Positions 1-9,873 are shown, counted from the first letter of the stretch. The stretch is DNA of 33,922 nucleotides from an uncultured Prevotella sp. (GCA_947174835.1 CAMWKM010000017.1:1-33922), one strand, 5' to 3'. The notes: a model not told the origin generated them from the sequence alone. Program-made: numbers and translations.

Positions 1-110
1 ATAATCAAATGGCGAGCAAAAGATTATCAAACGGAAGTGAAAAGATAATCAAATGGCGAGCAAAAGATAATCAAATCGCGACCAAAAGATAATCGAAGAA
101 AAAATGGTGG
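1..110. repeat. 22-base tandem repeat array, about five units, at contig start
   Basis: Units begin at 1, 23, 45, 67 and 89, each 22 bases. Units 1 and 3 are identical, units 2 and 4 differ at a few positions, and unit 5 is degenerate after its first six bases. The core reads ATAATCAAATGGCGAGC followed by AAAAG. Because 22 is not a multiple of three, any translation rotates through the frames. The array lies past the terminator of the GH28 gene and runs off the contig edge, so its true length is unknown. The assembly may have broken here because of the repeat. Confidence 0.9.
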
Positions 111-117
111 ATAAAAG

Positions 118-147
118 AAGGGGCTAAAACTGCGGTTTTAGCCCCTT
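118..147 (-). terminator. Rho-independent terminator of the pectin operon
   Basis: A perfect 13-base-pair stem (118-130 with 135-147) with a four-base loop lies about 43 bases past the stop codon of the minus-strand GH28 gene. Read on the minus strand it is followed by a T-rich run. It is the natural end of the PL11-GH28 transcript. Confidence 0.85.
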
Positions 148-190
148 GAATTTGTTAGTTTGACTCGGTTGTAAAGTCGTTATTCTGCTA

Positions 191-1672
191 TTAAATGCCG
201 TCGGAGATAATTGGTTCTTCTGAGCGGAAAGTGACCACTTTGTCGATGCCCGGTTCCAGTTGGGCATCAATCAGGTTGAGGCGGGCTTTTTTCACATCGT
301 CGAGCACGATGGCAGGTCGCAGATCAGGTCGTTCATAGCGAAAGGTTACATCGTTGACGTACAGTCCTTCCACGTGGCGGGCGTAGAGACCATAGGCCGG
401 AGTCCAGCCGGCGAACTTTGGTTCAGGATAGTTCTTGCCCTGTTCGCGGTAGTCCTTGTTGACCAGATCTTTTGTGCCGCCACCTTTGAAATAGAGACGA
501 ATGTTGGAGAGCCATACGTTGCGGATAGGCTTTTCGGGCAGTCCTGTGACGATGATGGAGCAGAGTGAATCGCAATCGTCGGCAATGACGTTCGATATCT
601 GAATGTCGCGGGCTGATGAATGTCGAGTCACTTCCTTGGGACCACGATTGCGGCAGCCTGTGGTGATGTAGATGGGGTAGTGGTGCACATGGCTCATGGT
701 GATGTTTGATACCACGATGTTCTCCATCTTACCCTGATCCACCTCTTCGAAAGCCAGACCGCTGGAATACATAAAAGTGCAGTTGGTGAGCGATATGTTA
801 CGATAGCCACCGTTTGACTCAGTGCCCAGTTTGAATCGTCCGCACACCCAACCAACAGGTTCCGGGATATAAGTACCGTCAAGCAGCGAGCCACACTTGT
901 AGCCCGTAATGTTGCAGTTCGATATGGCGATATGCTCGCAAAGTACCGGTTTCTTCAATGCATACGAGGATTTGAGTACCAAGGCATCATCGCGTGGCGT
1001 GTTGATGCGGCAGTTGGTGATGGTCATATACTTGCAGCAGTCGATGTCGAAGCCGTCTCGATTGGTGTCGATGGTTACGTTATCAATGGTCGACAGATCG
1101 CAGCCCGTCATGATGATACCGAAGTGACCGCCTCGGTAGATGGTAATGTCGCGAATAGTCACCTGCCGGCATAGTTTCAGCGCGATGGCTTTGTCGCCTG
1201 TACCGATGCTGCCCCCTTTCAGGTTGCCCGCGCTTTCTGTGTCTTTGTGGGTAAGTCCTTTGCCATCAATCATGCCGTGTCCCGTGATAGAAATATTTTT
1301 CTCTTCGTCGGCCCAGATGAGTGAGTTGTGGAAATAGGTGTGTCCGCCGTCCTGATATTCGGGGAAGTCGAATGGCTCGCTCTCGTCGTATGCCTTCATG
1401 GAGGCGGGCGCAGCCAGCAGGATGCAGCCGGCCGAGAGGTGCAGGTCGATGTTCGATTTTAGGTGGATACTACCGCTGAGATAGGTACCTGCGGGCAGCA
1501 ATACTTGTCCACCGCCATCCTTGACGGCCTGCTCAATGGCTGCATTGATGGCTGGAGAGTCGAGTGTTTGGCCGTCGCCTTTAGCACCGAAGTCGCGTAC
1601 ATTGTAGATACTTGTGGCCATGATATTGCCGGCCACGATAGTTGTTAGCAGAAGGGATAGCAGTCGTTTCAT
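191..1672 (-). CDS. Secreted GH28 family polygalacturonase-like glycoside hydrolase
   Basis: This 493 aa protein is a predicted inverting hydrolase of galacturonan or rhamnogalacturonan backbones, acting outside the cytoplasm. It opens with a signal peptide (residues 1-19, ending IMA) and then the usual GH28 start YNVRDFGAKGDG (23-34). Beta-helix sequence follows with NRDGFDI (204-210) and RDDAL (227-231), which supply the acidic residues of the GH28 active site, and a GTESNGG segment near residue 284. The common NTDG motif reads NRDG here. It begins five bases after the stop of the PL11 lyase gene, so the two form one operon for pectin breakdown. The exact substrate cannot be read from sequence; polygalacturonan and rhamnogalacturonan I are both possible, and the PL11 partner favours the latter. 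Confidence 0.88.
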   Translation of the reverse strand: MKRLLSLLLTTIVAGNIMATSIYNVRDFGAKGDGQTLDSPAINAAIEQAVKDGGGQVLLPAGTYLSGSIHLKSNIDLHLSAGCILLAAPASMKAYDESEPFDFPEYQDGGHTYFHNSLIWADEEKNISITGHGMIDGKGLTHKDTESAGNLKGGSIGTGDKAIALKLCRQVTIRDITIYRGGHFGIIMTGCDLSTIDNVTIDTNRDGFDIDCCKYMTITNCRINTPRDDALVLKSSYALKKPVLCEHIAISNCNITGYKCGSLLDGTYIPEPVGWVCGRFKLGTESNGGYRNISLTNCTFMYSSGLAFEEVDQGKMENIVVSNITMSHVHHYPIYITTGCRNRGPKEVTRHSSARDIQISNVIADDCDSLCSIIVTGLPEKPIRNVWLSNIRLYFKGGGTKDLVNKDYREQGKNYPEPKFAGWTPAYGLYARHVEGLYVNDVTFRYERPDLRPAIVLDDVKKARLNLIDAQLEPGIDKVVTFRSEEPIISDGI

Positions 1673-1677
1673 ACTTA

Positions 1678-3621
1678 TTATTTCAGATAGTCCGTCCTGT
1701 CGGGGCCCAGATAGAATCCGGTTTCCGGTGGCTGGTTGTAGCCGACGTTTTCGGTGGCTACAGAAATACGATAGGGGATGTCCTGCATCAGGCAGTTGAT
1801 GCGATAGTCGGTGGGAATGGTTGTCGTATAGAGTCGCAGTTCGGTTGACTCGCGGTTACGGATGAGTACCTCCTCGCGCCAGTCGCCCAGTATGTCGCCC
1901 GACAAGCAGGGATTCGACTTCGTGCCATTGTTGAACTGTCCGTCGAACTTCTGTACGTCAACCACCTGCCGGTTCTGCCAGTCGTACTTTGACACAGTCT
2001 CGTGGTCAAGCAGTTCACGTAGTAAGTCACCGTCCCACCAAATGCCAAAATTGATGCTCAACCAGCGACCGTTCATAATCAATTGGTTGTTGTGTTGCGG
2101 GTCGTCGGCATCCTTTACGTCGTTGATGACCTCGCCTTTGATGTTGCGGATGCCGTGACTGTCGGTCGACCACATTTCTACACCTGGGTTGGTCGGGTCT
2201 ATATCAGCGGCCATCGCACGCCCCACGTCACTGTTGCTCTTAATCTGGAAAATGACCTTGCCTGTGGCAGCATCGCGAAGGTCACTGCCATCGCGGCGAT
2301 TCTCATGGCAGTCCCACACTTGCAGACGGTTGGAGGTCGGGTCGAAGGCTGTTAGGTGGATGGCATCACCGTGGCCAAAGCCTGTATTATAAAGACCTTT
2401 GCCGTTGTTATCAATGGCCATTGAGCCATAGGTGATTTCATCGTAGCCATCACCGTCGACATCAGCAATACGCAGGTTGTGGTTGCCCTGTCCGGCGTAG
2501 GAACTCCACTTCTTGTCGTTGGTGTCAAAAGTCCAACGATTTTTCAGTGTCCGACCGTCCCAATCCCAGGCAGCAATGACGGAACGGGTGTAGTAGCCTC
2601 TGCAGAAGATGCCGGATGCATTGTTGCCTCCCAGATAGCCCACTCCCGCGAGATAGCGTTCCGAGCGGTTACCGCGGCTGTCTCCCCAGGCCTTCATTTC
2701 GCCGCGTTCGGGGATGTAGGGCTTGGTGTCCATCGCTGCACCGGTCAGGCCGTTGAACACCGATATGTATTCCGGTCCGTCAAGAATACGCCCGACCTTG
2801 TTTCTGTAGTCGGCGGTTGAGTCACCGATGACTTGTCCCTGACCGTCGATGGTGCCGTCGGCTGTCTTTACCATTAGTTCTGCACGGCCATCGCCATCGA
2901 AGTCATAGGCGATAAACTGCACATAGTGGGCACCGCTACGGATGTTGCGACCCAGATTGATGCGCCACAACTGTTCGCCATTCAGGCGGTAGCAGTCAAT
3001 CAGACATGGCCCTGTATAGCCGTCATGGGCGTTGTCATGAGCATTCGAGGGCTCCCATTTCAATATTATCTCATATTGGCCGTCGCCATCTACGTCAGCA
3101 ACGGTGGCGTCATTGGCCGAATAAGTGTACTGTCCGTTGTCACGCCATCCAAAGTTGCGTCCCCCTCGTCCGCGTCCCCCTTGATTATTGTTGCGGGGCT
3201 GGCGTTGTGCCTGTTGGTTCTGCATGATTGGCACCTGTCCACCATCGGGCTTGTTCAGTTTGATGGGCAGATAGCCTACGGGGGCATCGCTGCATAGCGT
3301 AAAATGTCCTGTGGCTGTTCCTCCTTTGACTTCATAAGTCGCATCTTCGTTCAGCGGAGCCTCGTCAATAAAGAACGAGCCACCTTCGGTCAGTGGTTGG
3401 CTATTGAGTTTCACACTGTTCCTATACACGTCGAAAGCTTCTCCCTTGCGGTCGTTTCTCAGGATGCGCCAGGATACGAAAACCTTACCGTCGGCCTGTT
3501 TGACAGCCACGACACCACGGTCTATTTTCTCAATGTTCAGTTTGGAATAGTTGTACTTCGGTTGTGCCGATATTCCTATACATAGCACAGCGAGCAGCAG
3601 AATTAGCAGATTTTTTCTCAT
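1678..3621 (-). CDS. Secreted PL11 family rhamnogalacturonan lyase
   Basis: This 647 aa protein belongs to polysaccharide lyase family 11 (YesW/YesX type), which cleaves the rhamnose-galacturonic acid backbone of rhamnogalacturonan I by beta-elimination. A signal peptide covers residues 1-19. The body shows the repeated calcium-binding loops of the beta-propeller, such as VADVDGDG (174-181), YDFDGDG and ADVDGDG, and the family segment YTYSANDATVADVDGDG. An odd insert rich in Gln, Asn, Gly and Arg sits at about residues 134-160, where relatives normally run straight into YTYSAND. It is the first gene of a two-gene operon with GH28. No sensor-regulator or SusC/SusD pair is visible nearby, so the rest of any pectin locus is outside the window. 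Confidence 0.92.
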   Translation of the reverse strand: MRKNLLILLLAVLCIGISAQPKYNYSKLNIEKIDRGVVAVKQADGKVFVSWRILRNDRKGEAFDVYRNSVKLNSQPLTEGGSFFIDEAPLNEDATYEVKGGTATGHFTLCSDAPVGYLPIKLNKPDGGQVPIMQNQQAQRQPRNNNQGGRGRGGRNFGWRDNGQYTYSANDATVADVDGDGQYEIILKWEPSNAHDNAHDGYTGPCLIDCYRLNGEQLWRINLGRNIRSGAHYVQFIAYDFDGDGRAELMVKTADGTIDGQGQVIGDSTADYRNKVGRILDGPEYISVFNGLTGAAMDTKPYIPERGEMKAWGDSRGNRSERYLAGVGYLGGNNASGIFCRGYYTRSVIAAWDWDGRTLKNRWTFDTNDKKWSSYAGQGNHNLRIADVDGDGYDEITYGSMAIDNNGKGLYNTGFGHGDAIHLTAFDPTSNRLQVWDCHENRRDGSDLRDAATGKVIFQIKSNSDVGRAMAADIDPTNPGVEMWSTDSHGIRNIKGEVINDVKDADDPQHNNQLIMNGRWLSINFGIWWDGDLLRELLDHETVSKYDWQNRQVVDVQKFDGQFNNGTKSNPCLSGDILGDWREEVLIRNRESTELRLYTTTIPTDYRINCLMQDIPYRISVATENVGYNQPPETGFYLGPDRTDYLK

Positions 3622-3644
3622 TTGTCAAGTAGTTTTGTTTGGTG

Positions 3645-3652
3645 CAAAGATA
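3645..3652 (-). promoter_or_regulatory. -7 promoter element for the PL11-GH28 operon
   Basis: On the minus strand this reads TATCTTTG, a perfect match to the Bacteroidetes TAnnTTTG element, 23 bases before the PL11 start codon. I see no good TTTG at the expected -33 distance. Confidence 0.65.
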
Positions 3653-3703
3653 AGCATTTTTCCTTGATTTGACTTCTTTCCTTACACAAAGTTTAATGAT
3701 TGC

Positions 3704-3734
3704 TTGCATATTTCGCGCAGATTTATTACTTTTG
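3704..3734 (+). promoter_or_regulatory. Promoter for the hflX-DUF4954-M16 operon
   Basis: TACTTTTG (3727-3734) matches TAnnTTTG, and a TTG at 3704-3706 stands 20 bases upstream, the usual -33 spacing. The start codon of hflX is 27 bases downstream of the -7 box. Confidence 0.7.
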
Positions 3735-3761
3735 TTGCCGATTATTGATAATTATTACTGA

Positions 3762-5012
3762 ATGAAGGAATTTGTCATCTCCGAGGCTAAGGCCGAGACG
3801 GCCGTGCTGGTGGGACTGATTACGGGTCAGCAAGACGAAGCGAAGACCAAGGAGTATTTGGATGAACTGGAGTTCTTGGCCACGACAGCCGGTGCCCGAA
3901 CCGTGAAGCGCTTTACACAGAAAGTGAATGGACCAAGTAGTGTGACCTATGTAGGTAGCGGTAAACTGGAGGAGATTCACCATTATATAAAGATGTGTGA
4001 AGACATGGACGAGCCTGTCGGAATGGTGATCTTCGATGATGAACTGACGGCCAAGCAGATTCGCAACATTGAAAAGGTATTGCAGGTGAAGATACTTGAC
4101 CGTACCTCGCTCATTCTTGATATCTTTGCTATGAGAGCCCAGACGGCAGAGGCTAAGGCTCAAGTGGAACTGGCTCAGCATCGCTATATGCTGCCTCGCC
4201 TGCAGCGTCTGTGGACGCACTTGGAACGACAGGGCGGCGGTTCTGGTGGTGGCGGTGGCAAAGGAACGGTGGGCCTGCGTGGTCCCGGTGAGACCCAGTT
4301 GGAGATGGACCGCCGTATCATCCTGCATCGTATCACCTTGCTGAAAGAACGGTTGGTTGAGATTGACAGGCAGAAGGTCACTCAGCGCAAGAATCGCGGT
4401 CGGTTGATCCGTGTGGCTCTGGTGGGCTATACTAATGTGGGCAAGTCAACGCTGATGAATCTGCTGTCGAAGAGTGAGGTTTTTGCTGAGAATAAACTTT
4501 TTGCTACGCTCGACACTACGGTGCGCAAGGTTACTATTGAAAACTTGCCCTTTCTGTTGGCAGATACTGTGGGCTTTATCCGCAAGTTGCCCTCGGATTT
4601 GGTGGAATCGTTCAAGTCAACGCTTGATGAGGTGCGTGAGGCCGATCTGTTGGTGCATGTGGTGGATATCTCGCATCCAGATTTCGAGGAACAGATACGC
4701 GTGGTAGAGCAGACGCTCAGCGAACTGGGCTGTGCTGAGACCCCATCAATGGTGGTCTTTAACAAAATTGATGCCTATCGCTGGACTCCGCAGGATGAAG
4801 ACGACCTGACGGAGCCTACCAAGGAAAATATCTCCCTTGAGGATCTGAAGAAAACGTGGATGGCTAAGATGCAGGGTGACTGCCTCTTTATTTCTGCCCG
4901 TGAGAAGCAAAACATTGATGAACTGCGCAACATATTATATAATAAGGTGCGCGAGCTCCATGTGCAGAAATATCCCTATAACGATTTTCTTTACACAATA
5001 GACGAAGATTAA
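3762..5012 (+). CDS. hflX: GTPase HflX
   Basis: This 416 aa protein is the ribosome-associated GTPase HflX, which in other bacteria splits stalled or hibernating ribosomes after stress. The N-terminal HflX domain includes YVGSGKLEEI (63-72) and the DRTSLILDIFA segment. A Gly-rich linker at 158-167 precedes GLRGPGETQLEMDRR (171-185), a family signature. The G domain carries G1 GYTNVGKS (222-229), G3 DTVG (268-271), G4 NKID (334-337) and a G5 SAR near residue 377. Length and motif order are normal. It is first in an operon; the DUF4954 gene starts 19 bases downstream. The Gly-rich linker is a little longer than in some relatives but needs no special explanation. Confidence 0.97.
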   Translation: MKEFVISEAKAETAVLVGLITGQQDEAKTKEYLDELEFLATTAGARTVKRFTQKVNGPSSVTYVGSGKLEEIHHYIKMCEDMDEPVGMVIFDDELTAKQIRNIEKVLQVKILDRTSLILDIFAMRAQTAEAKAQVELAQHRYMLPRLQRLWTHLERQGGGSGGGGGKGTVGLRGPGETQLEMDRRIILHRITLLKERLVEIDRQKVTQRKNRGRLIRVALVGYTNVGKSTLMNLLSKSEVFAENKLFATLDTTVRKVTIENLPFLLADTVGFIRKLPSDLVESFKSTLDEVREADLLVHVVDISHPDFEEQIRVVEQTLSELGCAETPSMVVFNKIDAYRWTPQDEDDLTEPTKENISLEDLKKTWMAKMQGDCLFISAREKQNIDELRNILYNKVRELHVQKYPYNDFLYTIDED

Positions 5013-5031
5013 CCCAAACAATATTGTTTTT

Positions 5032-6885
5032 ATGAGAGAATACCGACAACTGACACAGAATGAAATTCTGGTGCTTGAGGCTAACGTATGTTGGGCTGAA
5101 GATTGGGCAAGGGTACAAGTCGATCAGGACTTCCGACCGTATAATTTCCATCGTGTGATGTTCTATGGCGACATCCGTCTGGGTAAATTTGAAAAGAATG
5201 TAGAGGTGGCTCAGGGCTTTGTGAAACATTCGGGCATCAACGATGCTACTCTGCGCAATGTTACCGTTGGCAATGACTGCCTGATTGAGAAGGTAGGCAA
5301 CTTCATTAATAACTATACTATCGGTGATGACTGCTATATTTCCAATATTTCGACGTTAGAGACCCGCGAGGGTGCCAGTTATGGTGCCGGTTCTGCTATC
5401 TCTGTGTTGAATGAGATGGGTGATGGTAATGTAGTCTTGTTCCCTGAACTCAACTCACAGTTGGCTGCCTTTATGGTGAAGTACAGTCGCGACAAGGAGT
5501 TAATCAATATTCTGCGCCAGTTTATCGACGATGAGGTACGCGTCTCTACGCCTGCCCGTGGTATCATAGGCAATAACGTAAAGATTGTCAATACCAAGGA
5601 CATTGTCAATACTGTTATCAAAGGCGATTGTGAGGTGAGTGGTGCTTCACGGTTGAATGAGTGCACTATTCTGAGCAGCGAAGATGCCTCAGTGTTTATT
5701 GGTACCGGTGTCATCTGTGAAAATTCAATTATCTGCGACGGTTGTTCAATCAACAATAGTGTGAAGATGCAGGATTGCTTCGTGGGTGAGGCCTGTCAGA
5801 TTACTAATGGCTTTACGGCTGAAGCCTCATTGTTCTTTGCCAACTCTTATATGGCCAATGGCGAAGCCTGCGCTGCTTTCTGCGGTCCTTTTTCGGCCAG
5901 TCACCACAAGTCGAGCCTACTTATCGGTGGCCAATTCTCGTTCTATAATGCCGGTTCAAACACCAATTTCTCTAATCATGCCTACAAGATGGGCCCTCTG
6001 CACTATGGTATGTTAGAGCGTGGTACGAAGACTGCCTCAGGTTCCTATATACTGATGCCTGCTACTATCGGTGCTTTCTCTGTCTGTATGGGTAAGCTGA
6101 TGCATCATCCCGATACCCGTAACCTGCCGTTCTCCTATCTGATAGCCTACGGTGAGACCATGTATCTGGTACCGGGGCGCAACATCACTACAGTGGGACT
6201 CTATCGTGATATCAAGAAATGGCCTAAGCGCGACAAGCGTTCAAAGCAGTCGAAGAAGTCTATTATTAACTTTGACTGGCTCTCACCTTTCACTGTGGGT
6301 GAGATTATGCAGGGTATTGAGATACTGAAGGCATTGCGTGCGGCATCAGGCGACAACGTGTCTACTTATAATTTCCATGAGTATGTCATTAACGCCTCGT
6401 CGCTGAAGAAGGGCTTGAAGTATTATGATATTGCACTGCGTATCTATATGGGAGCCGTGTTGAAACGTGCCGTTAAGGAGGGCTTCTTGGGCAAACCTAA
6501 GTCGGAAGTGGGCAAGGGCAACTGGACAGATCTCAGCGGCCTGCTGCTACCTGAGACCGAGGAACAGCGTCTTATGGACGATATCAAGAACGGTTCTATT
6601 GAGAATATCCAGCAGGTGCTGGTCCGTTTCGAGGAAATCAACGATGCTTACAGTGACTATCGCTGGGCTTGGAGTTATCAGCTCATCCTTGATTACTATC
6701 ATCTGACAGAACTCACTGAGGAGGCCTGCAACAATATTCACGAGGATTATGTCAAGGCTCGCCGTGCTTGGATTGCTGAGATTCGTAAGGATGCGCAAAA
6801 AGAGTTTGCAATGGGTGATGTGGAACGGGAGGTCTATGAAGACTTCCTCTCGAAACTCGATCATGAGATAGACTACGAAGACTAA
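5032..6885 (+). CDS. DUF4954 protein with left-handed beta-helix (hexapeptide) repeats
   Basis: This 617 aa protein has no signal peptide and is probably cytoplasmic. Its first 280 residues hold many hexapeptide-like turns (for example GNDCLIEKVGNF, GDDCYISN, GTGVICENSIICDGCSINNS), typical of trimeric left-handed beta-helix acyltransferases and nucleotidyltransferase partners. I recognise it as the DUF4954 family, widespread in Bacteroidetes and of unproven function. The last third (from about residue 400) is alpha-helical and charged. It lies between hflX and the M16 peptidase with gaps of 19 and 25 bases. A sugar-nucleotide or acyl transfer role is inference from the fold only. Confidence 0.85.
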   Translation: MREYRQLTQNEILVLEANVCWAEDWARVQVDQDFRPYNFHRVMFYGDIRLGKFEKNVEVAQGFVKHSGINDATLRNVTVGNDCLIEKVGNFINNYTIGDDCYISNISTLETREGASYGAGSAISVLNEMGDGNVVLFPELNSQLAAFMVKYSRDKELINILRQFIDDEVRVSTPARGIIGNNVKIVNTKDIVNTVIKGDCEVSGASRLNECTILSSEDASVFIGTGVICENSIICDGCSINNSVKMQDCFVGEACQITNGFTAEASLFFANSYMANGEACAAFCGPFSASHHKSSLLIGGQFSFYNAGSNTNFSNHAYKMGPLHYGMLERGTKTASGSYILMPATIGAFSVCMGKLMHHPDTRNLPFSYLIAYGETMYLVPGRNITTVGLYRDIKKWPKRDKRSKQSKKSIINFDWLSPFTVGEIMQGIEILKALRAASGDNVSTYNFHEYVINASSLKKGLKYYDIALRIYMGAVLKRAVKEGFLGKPKSEVGKGNWTDLSGLLLPETEEQRLMDDIKNGSIENIQQVLVRFEEINDAYSDYRWAWSYQLILDYYHLTELTEEACNNIHEDYVKARRAWIAEIRKDAQKEFAMGDVEREVYEDFLSKLDHEIDYED

Positions 6886-6910
6886 TTATAATTGATAAAA
6901 TTCAAATGAG

Positions 6911-9853
6911 ATGAAAAATTTACGGAGTATCTGTTTTTTACCCTTTTGCCTTTTGGGCTTTCTTCTTTTAACCGTTGGTTGTGAGAAGTATAAGTATGAA
7001 ACGGTGGACGGTGATCAGTCGAAGACACGTATTTATACGCTGGATAACGGACTGAAGGTTTACCTGAGCGTGAATGAGGAGGAACCGCGCATCCAGACAT
7101 TCATAGCCGTGCGTACCGGTTCAAAGAATGATCCCGCTGAGACTACGGGTCTGGCTCACTACTTGGAGCACCTGATGTTCAAAGGTACCGATAAGTTTGG
7201 TGTGAGCGATCCGGAGGCTGAGGCTCCTTATCTCAATGAGATAGAGCAGCGCTATGAGGCCTATCGGTTGTTGACTGATCCCGAAGAGCGCCGTCAGGCT
7301 TATCACGAGATCGACTCTATCAGTCAGTTAGCTGCTCAGTACAATATCCCTAATGAGTATGACAAGTTGATGTCGGCCATCGGTGCAGAAGGTACGAATG
7401 CCTATACCTCCTTCGATGTGACGTGTTATACGGAGGAGATTCCTTCAAACGAGGTGGATAACTGGGCCAGAATACAGGCTGATCGTTTTCAGAATATGAC
7501 CATTCGCGGTTTCCATACCGAACTTGAGGCCGTCTACGAAGAGTACAATATCTATCTCACTGACGACACAGACAAACTCGTCAATGCCTTGATGGCCAAG
7601 CTATTTCCGAACCATCCCTATGGTACGCAGACCACTATCGGCACACAGGAGCATCTGAAGAATCCGTCTATCACCAATATCAAGGAGTATTTTAAGAAAT
7701 GGTATGTGCCCAATAACGTGGCTATCTGTATGTCGGGTGACTTTGATCCCGATGAGGTGATTGCCATTATCGACAAGCATTTCGGTCAGTGGCAGCCTGG
7801 CGAGGATGTGGCTCAGCCTACCTTCCCCGAACTGCCGGAGCTTACGGAGCCACAGGATACGTCGGTTATTGGTCAGGAGGCAGAAGCTTTGTGGATGGGA
7901 TGGCGTTTCGACCGTGGGTCGTCGTTGCAAGCCGACACGCTGAATGTGATTAGCCAAATGATCAGCAATGGCACTGCAGGACTCTTGGATCTTGATATCA
8001 ATCAGCAAATGAAGATGCTCAGTGCATGGGGTGGGGCAGAGACCATGATGGACCACTCATGCTTCATTCTTGGTGGCTCTCCGAAGGAAGGGCAGTCGCT
8101 TGACGAGGTACGTCAGTTGTTCCTGATTGAGATGGACAAGCTGAAGGCCAGTGACTTCTCTGATGATCTGTTGCCATCGGTGGTCAACAATATGAAGTTG
8201 CAATACTATAATTCTCTGGAGTCGAACCGTGCCCGTGCCAATATGTTCGTGGAATCTTTCATCATTGGCAAGCCTTGGGAACAGGAAGTGCAGTCGCTTG
8301 ACCGCATTGCCGGTATGACAAAGGAGCAGATTGTTGACTTTGCTAATCGTCACTTCCGCGACAATTACGTAGCTGTGTACAAACGTCAGGGAGTTGATCC
8401 TACGCAGAAGAAGATTGACAAACCTGAGATTACACCGATTCCTACTAATCGCGATCAGGTGAGTGACTTTGTTGCTGAGATTCAGCAGACAGAGGTAAAG
8501 CCTATTGAACCCCGCTTTGTTGACTTTCAGAAGGATTTGACTTTCGGGACGATCAACTCGACAAATTCAGAGATTTTAGAGGATTTGGAACTTCCTTATA
8601 TCTATGTGAAGAACTCCGAGAACGGCCGCTTCCAGATGGCTTTCCGCTATGAGTTTGGTGATGAGGCTGACCTGCGCTATAATTATGCTGCCCAGTATCT
8701 TAATTTCCTCGGAACCGATTCGCTCACTTCTGAGCAGATTAAGCAACAGTTCTATAAGTTGGCCTGTAATTATAACATTCGGGTAGGACAGCGTGCCATC
8801 TCTGTTAGTCTGAGTGGTTTAAGCGAGAATATGCCTGAGGCTTTGGCTCTGCTGGAGCATCTGATGCAATGTGCCCGTGTGGATCAAGATGCTTATAATC
8901 AGTTTGTGATGCTTGAAGCCAAGTGGCGTCTTGACCAAAAGCAGGATCAGCGTGCCAACTTCAATATGCTGGTTGACTATGGTGTCTATGGCCCTTACAA
9001 TCCATCGCGCAATGATTTGAGTATTTCGGAGTTGCAGCAGACCGATCCGCAACAGTTGCTCGACTTGTTGAAAGGTCTCTCCCAGTATGAACACACCATA
9101 TTATATTATGGTCCGATGAGCGAAGATGAGTTGACTGCATTGCTTGCTTCTCATCTTTTATCGCTCTCCTCTCTCCAAACTGTTCCCGCAGGCAAGCACT
9201 ACGAGATGCAACCTACGCCCGTGAACGAGGTTGTTCTGGCACCATACGATGCCAAGAATATTTATATGCGAATGATTCACAACGAGTTGCGACCATGGAA
9301 TGCTGAACAGGCTCCTGTTATTGCCCTCTTCAATGAATACTATGGTGGCGGTATGAATACCGTTGTGTTCCAAGAGTTACGCGAAGCTCGCGGTCTGGCC
9401 TATAATGCTTTTGCAGCTTATCGGGAACCCAGCTATAAGGAGAATCCAGAGTATTTCTTCACTCATATCATCACACAGAACGACAAGATGATGGATTGCG
9501 TGCGTCAGTTCCATGCGATTCTCGATACCATTCCGGAAAGTGAAGGTGCCTTTAATATTGCCAAGGAAGCCTTGACAAAGCGTCTGGCCAGTCAGCGTAC
9601 GACGAAGTTCGGTCTTATCAATGCTTGGCTGACGGCTCAGCAGCGCGGTATTGATTATGATCTTGATGAGCGTATCTACAATGCCTTGCCTGACTTGACG
9701 CTGCAGGATATCGTGAAGTTTGAACAGGAGCAAGTGGCTCATAAGCCTTACCGCTATGTTATCCTCGGTGATGAAAAGGAACTCGACCTCGCTGCCCTTC
9801 TGAAGTATGGCACCATTAAGCGTGTCTCTACGGAGGAGATCTTCGGCTATTGA
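6911..9853 (+). CDS. M16 family zinc metallopeptidase, lipoprotein
   Basis: This 980 aa protein is a full-length two-half M16 (insulinase/pitrilysin-like) peptidase. Its N-terminus is a lipoprotein signal with Cys24 in the sequence LTVGC, so it should be anchored in the envelope facing the periplasm or the surface. The inverted zinc motif HYLEH (83-87) gives the two His ligands and the catalytic Glu86. The third ligand is probably Glu211 in ELEAVYEE (204-211). The C-terminal half has the family segment RGLAYNAFAAY, which carries the Arg/Tyr pair that contacts the substrate. It closes the hflX operon and is followed by a terminator. The substrate is unknown; small peptides are usual for the family. 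Confidence 0.94.
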   Translation: MKNLRSICFLPFCLLGFLLLTVGCEKYKYETVDGDQSKTRIYTLDNGLKVYLSVNEEEPRIQTFIAVRTGSKNDPAETTGLAHYLEHLMFKGTDKFGVSDPEAEAPYLNEIEQRYEAYRLLTDPEERRQAYHEIDSISQLAAQYNIPNEYDKLMSAIGAEGTNAYTSFDVTCYTEEIPSNEVDNWARIQADRFQNMTIRGFHTELEAVYEEYNIYLTDDTDKLVNALMAKLFPNHPYGTQTTIGTQEHLKNPSITNIKEYFKKWYVPNNVAICMSGDFDPDEVIAIIDKHFGQWQPGEDVAQPTFPELPELTEPQDTSVIGQEAEALWMGWRFDRGSSLQADTLNVISQMISNGTAGLLDLDINQQMKMLSAWGGAETMMDHSCFILGGSPKEGQSLDEVRQLFLIEMDKLKASDFSDDLLPSVVNNMKLQYYNSLESNRARANMFVESFIIGKPWEQEVQSLDRIAGMTKEQIVDFANRHFRDNYVAVYKRQGVDPTQKKIDKPEITPIPTNRDQVSDFVAEIQQTEVKPIEPRFVDFQKDLTFGTINSTNSEILEDLELPYIYVKNSENGRFQMAFRYEFGDEADLRYNYAAQYLNFLGTDSLTSEQIKQQFYKLACNYNIRVGQRAISVSLSGLSENMPEALALLEHLMQCARVDQDAYNQFVMLEAKWRLDQKQDQRANFNMLVDYGVYGPYNPSRNDLSISELQQTDPQQLLDLLKGLSQYEHTILYYGPMSEDELTALLASHLLSLSSLQTVPAGKHYEMQPTPVNEVVLAPYDAKNIYMRMIHNELRPWNAEQAPVIALFNEYYGGGMNTVVFQELREARGLAYNAFAAYREPSYKENPEYFFTHIITQNDKMMDCVRQFHAILDTIPESEGAFNIAKEALTKRLASQRTTKFGLINAWLTAQQRGIDYDLDERIYNALPDLTLQDIVKFEQEQVAHKPYRYVILGDEKELDLAALLKYGTIKRVSTEEIFGY

Positions 9854-9873
9854 TTTCGGTTGAGTCACAACGG

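Noticed and set aside
1..110. CRISPR array
   Set aside because: The units are contiguous 22-base tandem repeats without spacers.
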